Positions 51,300 through 59,647 of a stretch of 64,000 bases of DNA are shown piece by piece. The stretch comes from Marinirhabdus sp050859505 (GTDB taxonomy: Bacteria; Bacteroidota; Bacteroidia; Flavobacteriales; Flavobacteriaceae). Position numbers and translations under genes: made by a program. How positions within the stretch are numbered: position 1 is the stretch's first letter; each line of letters starts with the position of its first letter. Below the pieces are notes generated by a model, which saw only the letters and a list, made by a program, of their open reading frames with translations, did not search any database and had not been told where the DNA came from. The stretch covers positions 620,001-684,000 of the forward strand of contig NZ_CP193934.1 of NCBI RefSeq assembly GCF_050859505.1. Direction: 5' to 3'.

Positions 51300-52070
51300 C
51301 TAATCTACAACAATTCTGAAAGAATGCCTCAAACCTTTAAACTGAACTAAGCTAGCTTTTAAAGAACCCACGGCTAAATCTGCTTTAATAAGTACTGGCA
51401 TTTTATTACCATCGTCTGTTACCCAAACGGTTAAGCTTTCTTTCTCTTTAAAGACGCGACCTGCCTGCACGTAGGGTCTAAATTTTAAAGTGGGTACTTT
51501 GCCAAATTCGGTATTGAGTTCTTCTCTTCCTAAGAATTTCAATTTAAACTTATACGATTCATCGTCAAAAAACATGTTCATATTTATTGTTTCACCTACT
51601 TGAATATTTTGGGTGTCCAAATTATTTCGCAGGTAATAGAATGCAGATACCATATCCTGCGCATCTTTAGGAAAATCTACTAATTCCTTAGTTTGGTGTT
51701 TTTTATTGTGTACAAGCGCTTTACCGGATTTGTGGTTAAAATCTACTTCTATGTCTTTCGTGTGTCCCCCTTCGTCTATTTTTCTAATAAATTTATACGG
51801 AATGTCTTTCTGCTTATCTACATAAGAATCGTAATAATCTTCCACTTTAAAGAAAAACTTACTCATTCCTGTAGTAACCCCTTCTCCTTTTATATGGTAA
51901 ACTTCTTTCCCGTCAAGAACAGCATTGTCTACCTGAAGCGTTGCGTACCCTGCCGTCACAAACCCATAATGAATCCTGAATTTAAACCATTCTCCATCTC
52001 CATAGGCTTTCTCTTGAGAAAAGGCTAGCATACTTATAAATAGCAAAAAGAATGTGAAGATATTTTTCAT
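51300..52070 (-). CDS. DUF3108 domain secreted protein
   Basis: The 256-residue product has a signal peptide (FFLLFISMLAFSQ) and a DUF3108 beta-rich domain (WFKFRIHYGFVTAGYATLQV, YHIKGEGVTTGMSKFFFKV, and a later stretch ending YYLRN). Function of the family is unknown; it is common and conserved in Bacteroidetes envelopes. It lies 4 bp from the tryptophan dioxygenase gene, but no functional link is evident. Confidence 0.85.
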   Translation of the reverse strand: MKNIFTFFLLFISMLAFSQEKAYGDGEWFKFRIHYGFVTAGYATLQVDNAVLDGKEVYHIKGEGVTTGMSKFFFKVEDYYDSYVDKQKDIPYKFIRKIDEGGHTKDIEVDFNHKSGKALVHNKKHQTKELVDFPKDAQDMVSAFYYLRNNLDTQNIQVGETINMNMFFDDESYKFKLKFLGREELNTEFGKVPTLKFRPYVQAGRVFKEKESLTVWVTDDGNKMPVLIKADLAVGSLKASLVQFKGLRHSFRIVVD

Positions 52071-52136
52071 AGTAGGGTTTTGAGGGCTTCGAGTTTTAAT
52101 ATAAAAGTCAAATTACAAGTATTGTTCCAAAAAAGA

Positions 52137-52165
52137 AAACCCCATCAATACAAACGATGGAGTTT
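52137..52165 (-). terminator. Terminator of the 4-hydroxyphenylpyruvate dioxygenase gene
   Basis: A 10-bp stem with one mismatch (AAACTCCATC, loop of 9, GATGGGGTTT on the minus strand) followed by a T-rich run lies 19 bp after the stop at 52184. Confidence 0.75.
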
Positions 52166-52183
52166 GCTTTTTGTTACTTTATA

Positions 52184-53347
52184 TTAAAGTGTTCCTCTGC
52201 GTGCTTGTTGACGCTCAATGGCTTCAAACAATGCTTTAAAGTTTCCAACCCCGAAGCTTTGCGCTCCTTTTCGTTGTATAATTTCAATGAACATGGTGGG
52301 TCTATCCAATACATTGTTGGTGAAAAGTTGCAATAAGTAGCCTTCTTCATCCCGGTCTATTAAAATCCCGTGTTCTTTAAGGAGGCTTATATCCTCGTCT
52401 ATTTCGCCAACACGTTCGGTAATATCATCATAATAAGTGTCTGGTACGTGTAAAAATTCTACCCCTCTATCACGCATTGCTGAAACCGTTGCAACAATAT
52501 CATCTGTTGCTAGCGCTAAATGTTGCACCCCTGCTCCATTATAAAAATCCAGGTATTCTTCAATTTGTGATTTCTTTTCGGCTTTGGCAGGTTCATTGAT
52601 TGGGAATTTTATCCGACCGTTACCGTTACTCATTACTTTACTCATCAAGGCGGTAAATTCGGTTGCAATATCATCGTCTGCAAACGAAATAATTTGAGCA
52701 AAGCCCATTACTTCGGCATAAAACTTACACCATTTGTTCATTTCGTTCCAGCCTACATTCCCAACAATATGGTCGATAAACTTAAGTCCTACCGGCTCTG
52801 GATTGTAATGCGACTCCCATTTTTCGAAGCCAGGAAGGAAGATTCCGTTGTAATTTTTTCTTTCAATAAAAACATGTACCGTTTCTCCGTAGGTATAAAT
52901 TCCAGATTTGATCACATGTCCATGCTCATCTTCTTCTTTTCTAGGTTCAAAATAAGGTTTTGCGCCTCTTTTTGTAGTTTCTTCGAACGCTTTCGTGGCA
53001 TCGTCTACCCAAAGTGCAATTACTTTTGCGGCATCCCCGTGCTCATCGATATGGCGATTTATATCTCCTCCTTTGTTTAGAGGTGATGTAAGTACCAGTT
53101 TAATTTTATCCTGCTTCAACACATACGAAACCCGGTCTTTTAAACCAGTTTCCAATCCTGCATAGGCGTGCGACTGGAACCCAAATGCTGTTTTGTAAAA
53201 ATGGGCGGCTTGTTTTGCATTCCCCACATATAATTCAACATAATCTGTTCCAAGTAGCGGAAGAAAATCCTCAGCATCGGCAAACAGTTTTTTGAGTCCG
53301 TATTCGGTGTTCTGTAGGTCTTTTAAGTTTTTTATTTCTTTTGGCAT
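52184..53347 (-). CDS. hppD: 4-Hydroxyphenylpyruvate dioxygenase
   Basis: The 387-residue non-heme iron enzyme turns 4-hydroxyphenylpyruvate into homogentisate in tyrosine breakdown. Two vicinal-oxygen-chelate domains are seen (about 25-160 and 185-360). The iron ligands are His in LKFIDHIVGNV, His in AGVQHLALATDD and Glu in TMFIEIIQRKG. The frame is open to 53407, but the extra 20 residues come from sequence next to a dispersed repeat, and the ATG at 53347 (MPKEIKNLKDL) gives the usual N-terminus. Homogentisate dioxygenase lies upstream in the same direction. Confidence 0.95.
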   Translation of the reverse strand: MPKEIKNLKDLQNTEYGLKKLFADAEDFLPLLGTDYVELYVGNAKQAAHFYKTAFGFQSHAYAGLETGLKDRVSYVLKQDKIKLVLTSPLNKGGDINRHIDEHGDAAKVIALWVDDATKAFEETTKRGAKPYFEPRKEEDEHGHVIKSGIYTYGETVHVFIERKNYNGIFLPGFEKWESHYNPEPVGLKFIDHIVGNVGWNEMNKWCKFYAEVMGFAQIISFADDDIATEFTALMSKVMSNGNGRIKFPINEPAKAEKKSQIEEYLDFYNGAGVQHLALATDDIVATVSAMRDRGVEFLHVPDTYYDDITERVGEIDEDISLLKEHGILIDRDEEGYLLQLFTNNVLDRPTMFIEIIQRKGAQSFGVGNFKALFEAIERQQARRGTL

Positions 53348-53395
53348 GATGTTTTCTAATTTATGTCGAAAAATTAAAAAGTCCTTCGATTGAGA

Positions 53396-53443
53396 TTTCG
53401 ACTGCACTTCGACTACGCTCAGTAGAACCGCTCAACCAGACAT
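53396..53443. repeat. 48-bp dispersed repeat, copy 2
   Basis: Same length and ends (TTTCGACT, CAACCAGACAT) as the element at 19217-19264, with the core in the opposite orientation (CTGAGCGTAGTCGAAG on the minus strand). It sits between the homogentisate and hydroxyphenylpyruvate dioxygenase genes. Confidence 0.6.
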
Positions 53444-53522
53444 GTTGCTTAAGTAGTTAAAGTTACCACATAGCTCTTCCGTGTGGTGTGATAGCTTTTC
53501 TGTTTGCAAAGTGTATCATTTT

Positions 53523-54689
53523 CTAGTGTTTTCCGTCCAACCAGGATTGGTAATAGGTTTCATCTGCAATCTTTAGTGCTTCTTCTGTCACCATTAAAGG
53601 TTTGAAAGTATCTACCATAACTGCGAGTTCGTCTGTTCTAACTTTACCAATACTTCTTTCCACACTTCCTGGGTGTGGCCCGTGTGGAATTCCTGCTGGG
53701 TGCAGCGAAATATGCCCTGCGTCTACATCGTTTCGGCTCATAAAATCTCCATCTACATAATACAACACTTCATCACTATCTATATTGCTATGGTTGTAAG
53801 GTGCGGGAATACTTTTTGGATGATAATCGTACAGTCGTGGTACAAAACTACACACTACAAAAGCATCGGTCTCAAAAGTTTGATGTACCGGTGGCGGCTG
53901 GTGGATTCTACCTGTAATAGGCTCAAAATCATGTATGGAGAAGGCATACGGATAATTATATCCATCATACCCAACTACATCGAATGGATGACTGGCATAA
54001 ACCATATCAAAAATTTCATCGCCTTTTTTAACTTTCATCAAAAACTCACCACTTTCGTCATTGGTTTCCAATTCGTACGGCTTGCGAATATCACGTTCGC
54101 AAAATGGAGAATGTTCCAGCAATTGTCCGAACCAGTTTCTATAGCGTTTTGGAGTGTATATGGGTCTTCTGGACTCTACAATAAACAATCTATTATCGGC
54201 ATCATCAAATTGCATTTTATAAATCATCCCTCTCGGAATCACAAGATAATCACCATATTTAAAATCCAGATTTCCTAAATGGGTTCTTAGTTTTCCACTG
54301 CCTTTGTGGATGAAGATAAGTTCATCTGCATCGGTATTTTTATAGAAATAATGGTCTTGGCTTTCTTGCGGTGCAGCCAGAATAATGGTACAATCGCTAT
54401 TGGTTAAGACCGCTTTCCGACTTTCCAAATAATCCTTTTCTGGAGCTACTTGAAACCCACGAAAGCGATAGGATTGCATGTTATTTTTCTTTGCAATCTT
54501 AGGCGCTACGCTGTATTGTTTTTTTATTTCTTTTACCTGTGTTGGGCGCTGTTCATGGTACGAATTACTATACATACCATCAAAGCCAATGGTTCCAAAC
54601 AATTGCTCAGAATATAAGCTGCCATCTTCTTTTCTAAATTGCGTATGGCGCTTGGGTGGTATTTTTCCTAGTTTGTGGTATAAAGGCAT
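53523..54689 (-). CDS. hmgA: Homogentisate 1,2-dioxygenase
   Basis: The 388-residue cupin enzyme opens the ring of homogentisate to maleylacetoacetate. Family stretches include MPLYHKLGKIPPKRHTQFR, DFKYGDYLVIPRGMIYKMQF and the iron site HPKSIPAPYNHSNIDSDEVL with HPAGIPHGPHPG. The frame opens at 54710, but MPLYHKLG at 54689 is the conserved start. It precedes hppD by 175 bp with a dispersed repeat between, so the two may be one unit. The isomerase and hydrolase that complete the pathway are not in the window. Confidence 0.95.
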   Translation of the reverse strand: MPLYHKLGKIPPKRHTQFRKEDGSLYSEQLFGTIGFDGMYSNSYHEQRPTQVKEIKKQYSVAPKIAKKNNMQSYRFRGFQVAPEKDYLESRKAVLTNSDCTIILAAPQESQDHYFYKNTDADELIFIHKGSGKLRTHLGNLDFKYGDYLVIPRGMIYKMQFDDADNRLFIVESRRPIYTPKRYRNWFGQLLEHSPFCERDIRKPYELETNDESGEFLMKVKKGDEIFDMVYASHPFDVVGYDGYNYPYAFSIHDFEPITGRIHQPPPVHQTFETDAFVVCSFVPRLYDYHPKSIPAPYNHSNIDSDEVLYYVDGDFMSRNDVDAGHISLHPAGIPHGPHPGSVERSIGKVRTDELAVMVDTFKPLMVTEEALKIADETYYQSWLDGKH

Positions 54690-54749
54690 AGCTACTTGTG
54701 TTTGATACAAATATCGGAAAATTTTAGCGCAGTAGGTAATAACAAATCC

Positions 54750-56990
54750 CTAAAACTTAAACCCGGCACTCACATACCATACACTAGCATCGCGCTCTGG
54801 AGAATAGGCATATTTTAGCTGTATAGGCCCTAAAAAGGTTTCTAATCCATATCCTAAAAAAATACCGCTGTTATCTACACCATCAATCCAGCCCCCATTT
54901 TCGAAGAGATTGTCTCCTATATTGGCGATATTAGCACCAATATTAATATGGTTTTTTCGGAAAATTTCATAATCAAAAATAAGTGAACTCTTTAAATACG
55001 TATTTCCTCGGAGCGTCAAAGCTTCATATCCATATAATGGTACAATATTATTTATTTCTTTAAAACCGAAACCTCCCACAAAAAAGTCCAAAGAACGGGT
55101 GTCATTATTTCCAATTTTAAAGCCCCCTTCGGTAGTAATCTGGGCTGTAAGTTTATTAAAAGATTTTGCATACCCTGCCTTGGCTTTTGCAATACTAAAG
55201 CTTTCAAAATTTTCATTCAGACCTTCTCCAAAAAGATACAAATGGAAGTCACCCGAAAAGAATACCCCTTCTTTAGGGAAAAATGAGTTATCATACGTAT
55301 CGTATGCCAAATACCCGTACGTGCTAAAATAATTTGTATTTTCAAAAAAGGTTCGTGGATTGTTGTCTTGATCCAAACCAATGGTTTTGGAGAGGTACCT
55401 TAATTTTTTATGCTCCACGCCTGCTCCCAATAAAAAGCTCCGTCTAAAAAGGGTTTCTACGTAAATTTGATTGGTAAGATCGCTGTATTCCAATTCAATT
55501 TCGTTAAGTTGTGTTTGTATTTCATCCTCCGCTAAGGTGTTTTCAGAATAAACAAAAGAAACCGGTACACTTTTATCAAAAAAATCGAAACTAGAATTTA
55601 CACCAATACTCCAATAATAACCTTTGTCTATATAATAGTTAAAATTATACCTAATATTATCGCCCACAACAAAATCCAGCGAAGCTATGTCATTATTGGT
55701 GAATAATCTTTTGCGCGTAACATTTAGCAAGGCACCTGTCTTAAACAAATCGTCATAATGAGCACCAAAACGCAATAGTGTTTTTACATCACTTTCTCTT
55801 AACTGAAATTGCAATTTGTATTTTCCTTCTTCGCCTTCAATAAGCCGGTAATTAATATCCGAAAAATTACCCGTAGCAGAAAGGTTATTAATCCCTAAGT
55901 TCAGTTTTTTATATGAAATTTGCGCAGGAGTCTTCAGCTTTAACTTACCTAAAATGTAGGACCTGCTGTAGTTTTCATTACCTTCTATAGCAACGTCGGT
56001 AATATAAAGTGAGGTTTCTTTTCTGAATTCAACTTTTAATTTCTCGCGAGGCTTTTGTCGCGCTGCCAGAGCCTCCAGTTCGGTCATTCTAGTGCTTGCT
56101 TCTTCATAGCCGGCCTCAATAATTTTTTTGCCTTCATTAAATGCCACGACGGTAAAATCTTTAATATTTGGATTTAAGTAAATATCGGTTTTTCCGCGCT
56201 TCACCTTCATATCACTTATGGTTCGGAAATTATTAATCTGTGTTAATACTTCTAATCCAGAGAGTAAGTTTGTGCGATCTCGCAAGCTATCCTGCACATC
56301 TACACCAATAATTATGTCTATCCCTTTTTTTCTAATTTCATCTACAGGATAATTGTTTATAACACCGCCATCTACCAACAACATATCGTCTATATATACA
56401 GGACTGAATAACGACGGTAACGCACCACTAGCTGAAATTGCCCTTGGCAAATACCCACGTTCCAGCACAATGGCCTTGCCGTTTTCGATGTTGGTAGCTA
56501 CACATAAAAATGGAATAGGCAGCTTGCTAAAGTCTTCTACATCACTTACGTGATCTGTAAGTTTACTGAAAAGATTGTACACATTTTGGCCTTTTGAAAT
56601 TCCAGAGGGCAACCTAATCTGAAATCCCTCAAAAGGAAGGGTTATTGCATAGGTATCGGTTTCATTTTTTTCATAAAAAGTTTTTGCACTCCGCGGAATA
56701 TTATCCTGTATCAACCTGTCAAAATCTACCGCGTTGAAAATAGAATCTAACTGATTGGCAGAATATCCAGCAGCATATAATCCTCCAATAATTGCTCCCA
56801 TACTGGTGCCACCAATATAATCTATACGAATACCGGCTTCTTCAATCTTTTTAAGCACGCCAATATGCGCCAAACCTTTTGCGCCACCTCCGCTTAAAAC
56901 AAGACCCACTTTTGGATCGTCTTTTACCACATCTTGTGCAAATGCAGAACAAGCCAGTAGGAGGATTAGTATATAGAGTGTGTATTTCAA
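54750..56990 (-). CDS. Patatin-like phospholipase fused to a BamA-type outer membrane barrel
   Basis: The 746-residue secreted protein has a signal peptide (ILILLLACSAFAQ). A patatin domain (about 28-230) follows with oxyanion GGGAKGLAHIG, nucleophile GTSMG and catalytic DGG in LLVDGGVINNYPVD. One POTRA-like domain (about 315-385, DVAIEGNENYSRSYILGKL) and a C-terminal surface-antigen barrel ending VWYVSAGFKF complete it. This is the PlpD layout (type Vd-like autotransported lipase). The start is TTG at 56990, directly next to an 8-bp tandem repeat and preceded by an in-frame TAA. Confidence 0.9.
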   Translation of the reverse strand: MKYTLYILILLLACSAFAQDVVKDDPKVGLVLSGGGAKGLAHIGVLKKIEEAGIRIDYIGGTSMGAIIGGLYAAGYSANQLDSIFNAVDFDRLIQDNIPRSAKTFYEKNETDTYAITLPFEGFQIRLPSGISKGQNVYNLFSKLTDHVSDVEDFSKLPIPFLCVATNIENGKAIVLERGYLPRAISASGALPSLFSPVYIDDMLLVDGGVINNYPVDEIRKKGIDIIIGVDVQDSLRDRTNLLSGLEVLTQINNFRTISDMKVKRGKTDIYLNPNIKDFTVVAFNEGKKIIEAGYEEASTRMTELEALAARQKPREKLKVEFRKETSLYITDVAIEGNENYSRSYILGKLKLKTPAQISYKKLNLGINNLSATGNFSDINYRLIEGEEGKYKLQFQLRESDVKTLLRFGAHYDDLFKTGALLNVTRKRLFTNNDIASLDFVVGDNIRYNFNYYIDKGYYWSIGVNSSFDFFDKSVPVSFVYSENTLAEDEIQTQLNEIELEYSDLTNQIYVETLFRRSFLLGAGVEHKKLRYLSKTIGLDQDNNPRTFFENTNYFSTYGYLAYDTYDNSFFPKEGVFFSGDFHLYLFGEGLNENFESFSIAKAKAGYAKSFNKLTAQITTEGGFKIGNNDTRSLDFFVGGFGFKEINNIVPLYGYEALTLRGNTYLKSSLIFDYEIFRKNHINIGANIANIGDNLFENGGWIDGVDNSGIFLGYGLETFLGPIQLKYAYSPERDASVWYVSAGFKF

Positions 56991-56992
56991 TT

Positions 56993-57036
56993 AGGTGTTT
57001 AGGTGTTTAGGTGTTTAGGTGTTTAGGTGTTTAGGT
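56993..57036. repeat. 8-bp tandem repeat (AGGTGTTT, five copies) before the patatin gene
   Basis: Five perfect copies of AGGTGTTT and a partial sixth (AGGT) end two bases before the TTG start of the patatin gene, so on the minus strand the repeat forms its leader. A change in copy number would move the promoter relative to the start codon. The unit is not a multiple of three, but no frame runs through it. Confidence 0.93.
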
Positions 57037-57136
57037 AAAAAATCTTATTCAGATATACGCTAGTAATCTTGATAATTATGTTATTAATTTTTCTAACTTT
57101 TTTCTTAGAAATTCACTCAACGTCTCGTCTCCTCAG

Positions 57137-58927
57137 CTATTTCTGAAAATACGTCACAATTTTTTTAGCCCTGCTTGCACCTACCACATTTGCCAAATCT
57201 TCGAAGCTTGCTTTTTCTATGCGCTTGGTGCTTTTAAATTTCTTCAATAATTCTACAATAGTTTTTTCGCCAATTCCCGAAATAGATTCTAAACCAGACT
57301 CTAGAGCTTCCTTACTGCGTTTATCACGGTGAAAGGTAATTCCAAAACGGTGCGCCTCGTTCCTTAATTGTTGAATAATTTTTAAAGTTTCAGATTTTTT
57401 ATCTAAATATAACGGAATAGGATCGTCTGGATAAAACAATTCTTCCAAGCGTTTGGCAATTCCTACAATAGCAATTTTTCCACGAAGCTCTAACTTGTCC
57501 AGCGCTTTTAACGAGCTTGACAACTGTCCCTTTCCTCCATCTATGATGATGAGTTGCGGCAAGGGTTGCTCTTCTTCTTTCAATCTTTTATACCGTCTAT
57601 ACACAACTTCCTCCATCGACGCGAAATCGTCCGGACCTTCCACTGTTTTTATGTTAAACTTACGATAGTCTTTTTTACTTGGTTTTCCGTTTTTGAAGAC
57701 CACACAGGCTGCGACTGGATTTGTTCCTTGAATGTTACTGTTGTCAAAACACTCAATATGACGTGGTTCTTCAGATAATCGTAAATCTTTTTTCATCTGC
57801 GCCATGATGCGTTTTTCATGACGGTCTGGGTCTACTATTTTTGCCTGTTTAAAACGCTCCATCCTGTAATACTTCGCATTACGAATAGACATATCTAAGA
57901 TTTTCTTCTTATCACCCACTTGTGGAATGTGCAACTTTACACCTTGTTCTACTTCTATTTTAAAAGGTACATATAATTCTTTACACTGAGAGTTGAAACG
58001 TTGTCGTAATTCCACAACAGCCAACTCTAGCAGTTGCTTGTCGGTTTCTTCCAGCTTCTTTTTAATCTCTAAGGTGTTACTCCTAATGATACTCCCAAAA
58101 GATAGTTGTAAGTAATTTACGTACGCATACCCTTCGTCACTAACGATGCTAAACACATCTACATTGTTAATCTTCGGGTTTACCACAGTGCTTTTTACCT
58201 GATAGTTTTCCAGCACGTCAATCTTCTCCTTAACCCGCTGTGCATCTTCAAATTGTAAATCCTCAGCAAAATTCTTCATCTGATTTTTAAAATTACCGAG
58301 CGATTCCTTAAAATTCCCTTTTATAATGTTTCGAATGGCATCAATATTTTCGTTATAGCTTTTTTCAGAATGTAAACCTTCACAAGGTCCTGCGCAATTG
58401 CCAAGATGGTATTCTAAACACACTTTATATTTATCTGCGCGAATTTTTTCTTCGGCTAAATCGTAATTACAGGTTCGTAACGGGTACAATCCTTTAATTA
58501 AATCCAATAAGGTGTGCACCGTTTTCATACTGGTGTACGGTCCAAAATATTCGGAGCCATCTTTAATGAATCGCCGCGTAGGGAATACCCTTGGAAAACG
58601 TTCATTTTTAATACAAATCCACGGATAACTTTTGTCGTCCTTGAGCATCACATTATACTTGGGCTGGTATTTTTTTATAAGATTATTTTCCAGCAACAGC
58701 GCATCGGTTTCGGTCGCTACCACAATATGTTTAATATCTTGTATACGACGTACCAACAAGCGTGTTCGGGCATTGTCGTGCTGTTTTGTAAAATAAGAAT
58801 TTACCCTTTTCTTTAAGTCTTTCGCCTTCCCCACATAAAGCAACTTCCCGTCTTTATCGTAATATTGATAAACACCAGGCGCGTTGGGAAGGGTTGAAAT
58901 TTGTAAGGGTACCGAAGCTTCTGCCAT
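57137..58927 (-). CDS. uvrC: Excinuclease ABC subunit C
   Basis: The 596-residue nuclease makes both incisions in nucleotide excision repair with UvrA and UvrB. Domains in order: GIY-YIG N-terminus (PGVYQYYDKDGKLLYVGKAK), Cys-rich segment (CLEYHLGNCAGPC), UVR motif (FEDAQRVKEKIDVLENY), RNase H-like endonuclease (HIECFDNSNIQGTNPVA) and a helix-hairpin-helix tail (ESISGIGEKTIVELLKKF). All key regions are intact and the length is normal. It has an ATG start. Confidence 0.97.
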   Translation of the reverse strand: MAEASVPLQISTLPNAPGVYQYYDKDGKLLYVGKAKDLKKRVNSYFTKQHDNARTRLLVRRIQDIKHIVVATETDALLLENNLIKKYQPKYNVMLKDDKSYPWICIKNERFPRVFPTRRFIKDGSEYFGPYTSMKTVHTLLDLIKGLYPLRTCNYDLAEEKIRADKYKVCLEYHLGNCAGPCEGLHSEKSYNENIDAIRNIIKGNFKESLGNFKNQMKNFAEDLQFEDAQRVKEKIDVLENYQVKSTVVNPKINNVDVFSIVSDEGYAYVNYLQLSFGSIIRSNTLEIKKKLEETDKQLLELAVVELRQRFNSQCKELYVPFKIEVEQGVKLHIPQVGDKKKILDMSIRNAKYYRMERFKQAKIVDPDRHEKRIMAQMKKDLRLSEEPRHIECFDNSNIQGTNPVAACVVFKNGKPSKKDYRKFNIKTVEGPDDFASMEEVVYRRYKRLKEEEQPLPQLIIIDGGKGQLSSSLKALDKLELRGKIAIVGIAKRLEELFYPDDPIPLYLDKKSETLKIIQQLRNEAHRFGITFHRDKRSKEALESGLESISGIGEKTIVELLKKFKSTKRIEKASFEDLANVVGASRAKKIVTYFQK

Positions 58928-59062
58928 ACCCGTAAAGATACTTGGTATTTATTTTTTAGCAGAAATTTTCATCATTCAAATTCTGTTAAGATTGGGTTAA
59001 ACCCAACAGCTCATAAAACCAGTACCCTTATTTATTCCGTACTTTATCCAAACGTACTAACC

Positions 59063-59479
59063 TTGAGCCAACCATTACGTATTCTTAAACTACTCCAAAC
59101 TACTGCGATTCTCTTCGTGGCTACTTTGTATTGCTTGGCTCCCTTGCAACAACCGTTGGCAGATGGCTTTCATAAGCTGGAACACACGATCTTAAGTACC
59201 AATAGCAATCACTCACACGATCTTGCACATACGCTAGACGTCTCCCACGGCCATGAACATAAGGCGCTTGCGTTTTTCAATAATTTATTTCAAGACAACA
59301 CACAAGGGGACGAGCAATCCGTAAAAGAACTTAAGCTGGATAAACACATATTACAACAGTATGCTTTTGAAAATAGCAGCTTACAAATTATTTCAGAAAA
59401 AAACTTCAACTACACTTTTGGACCCTATTCGGTTTCACTTTCCTTCGTACTTCCCCCTCCCGAAGACGACTTTTCATAA
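59063..59479 (+). CDS. His-rich small exported protein
   Basis: The 138-residue protein has a hydrophobic N-terminus (TTAILFVATLYCLAPLQQ) that looks like a signal, then a His-rich run (NSNHSHDLAHTLDVSHGHEH) that could bind zinc or another divalent metal, and an acidic end (PPPEDDFS). No family was recognised. The start is TTG at 59063; no in-frame ATG exists in the coding part. The next gene, 168 bp downstream, is a TonB receptor, which suggests a joint metal uptake role. Confidence 0.6.
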   Translation: MSQPLRILKLLQTTAILFVATLYCLAPLQQPLADGFHKLEHTILSTNSNHSHDLAHTLDVSHGHEHKALAFFNNLFQDNTQGDEQSVKELKLDKHILQQYAFENSSLQIISEKNFNYTFGPYSVSLSFVLPPPEDDFS

Positions 59480-59647
59480 TTCCAATTTTTAAAAAATTTA
59501 TTGTTATTTCAAAACACAGTGAAAGATCGTATCTGTTAGAATAGGTGTATTAAGCATCCTTTTTTAGCAGGCTATGTGATACCTCCTGTCAACCTATGCT
59601 TTGCATGTTGAAATTTCGAAATGACTACTCAATCCTAAATCAATTAT

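Noticed and set aside
53348..53407. Longer 4-hydroxyphenylpyruvate dioxygenase start
   Set aside because: The additional 20 residues come from sequence next to the dispersed repeat; the ATG at 53347 gives the family start.
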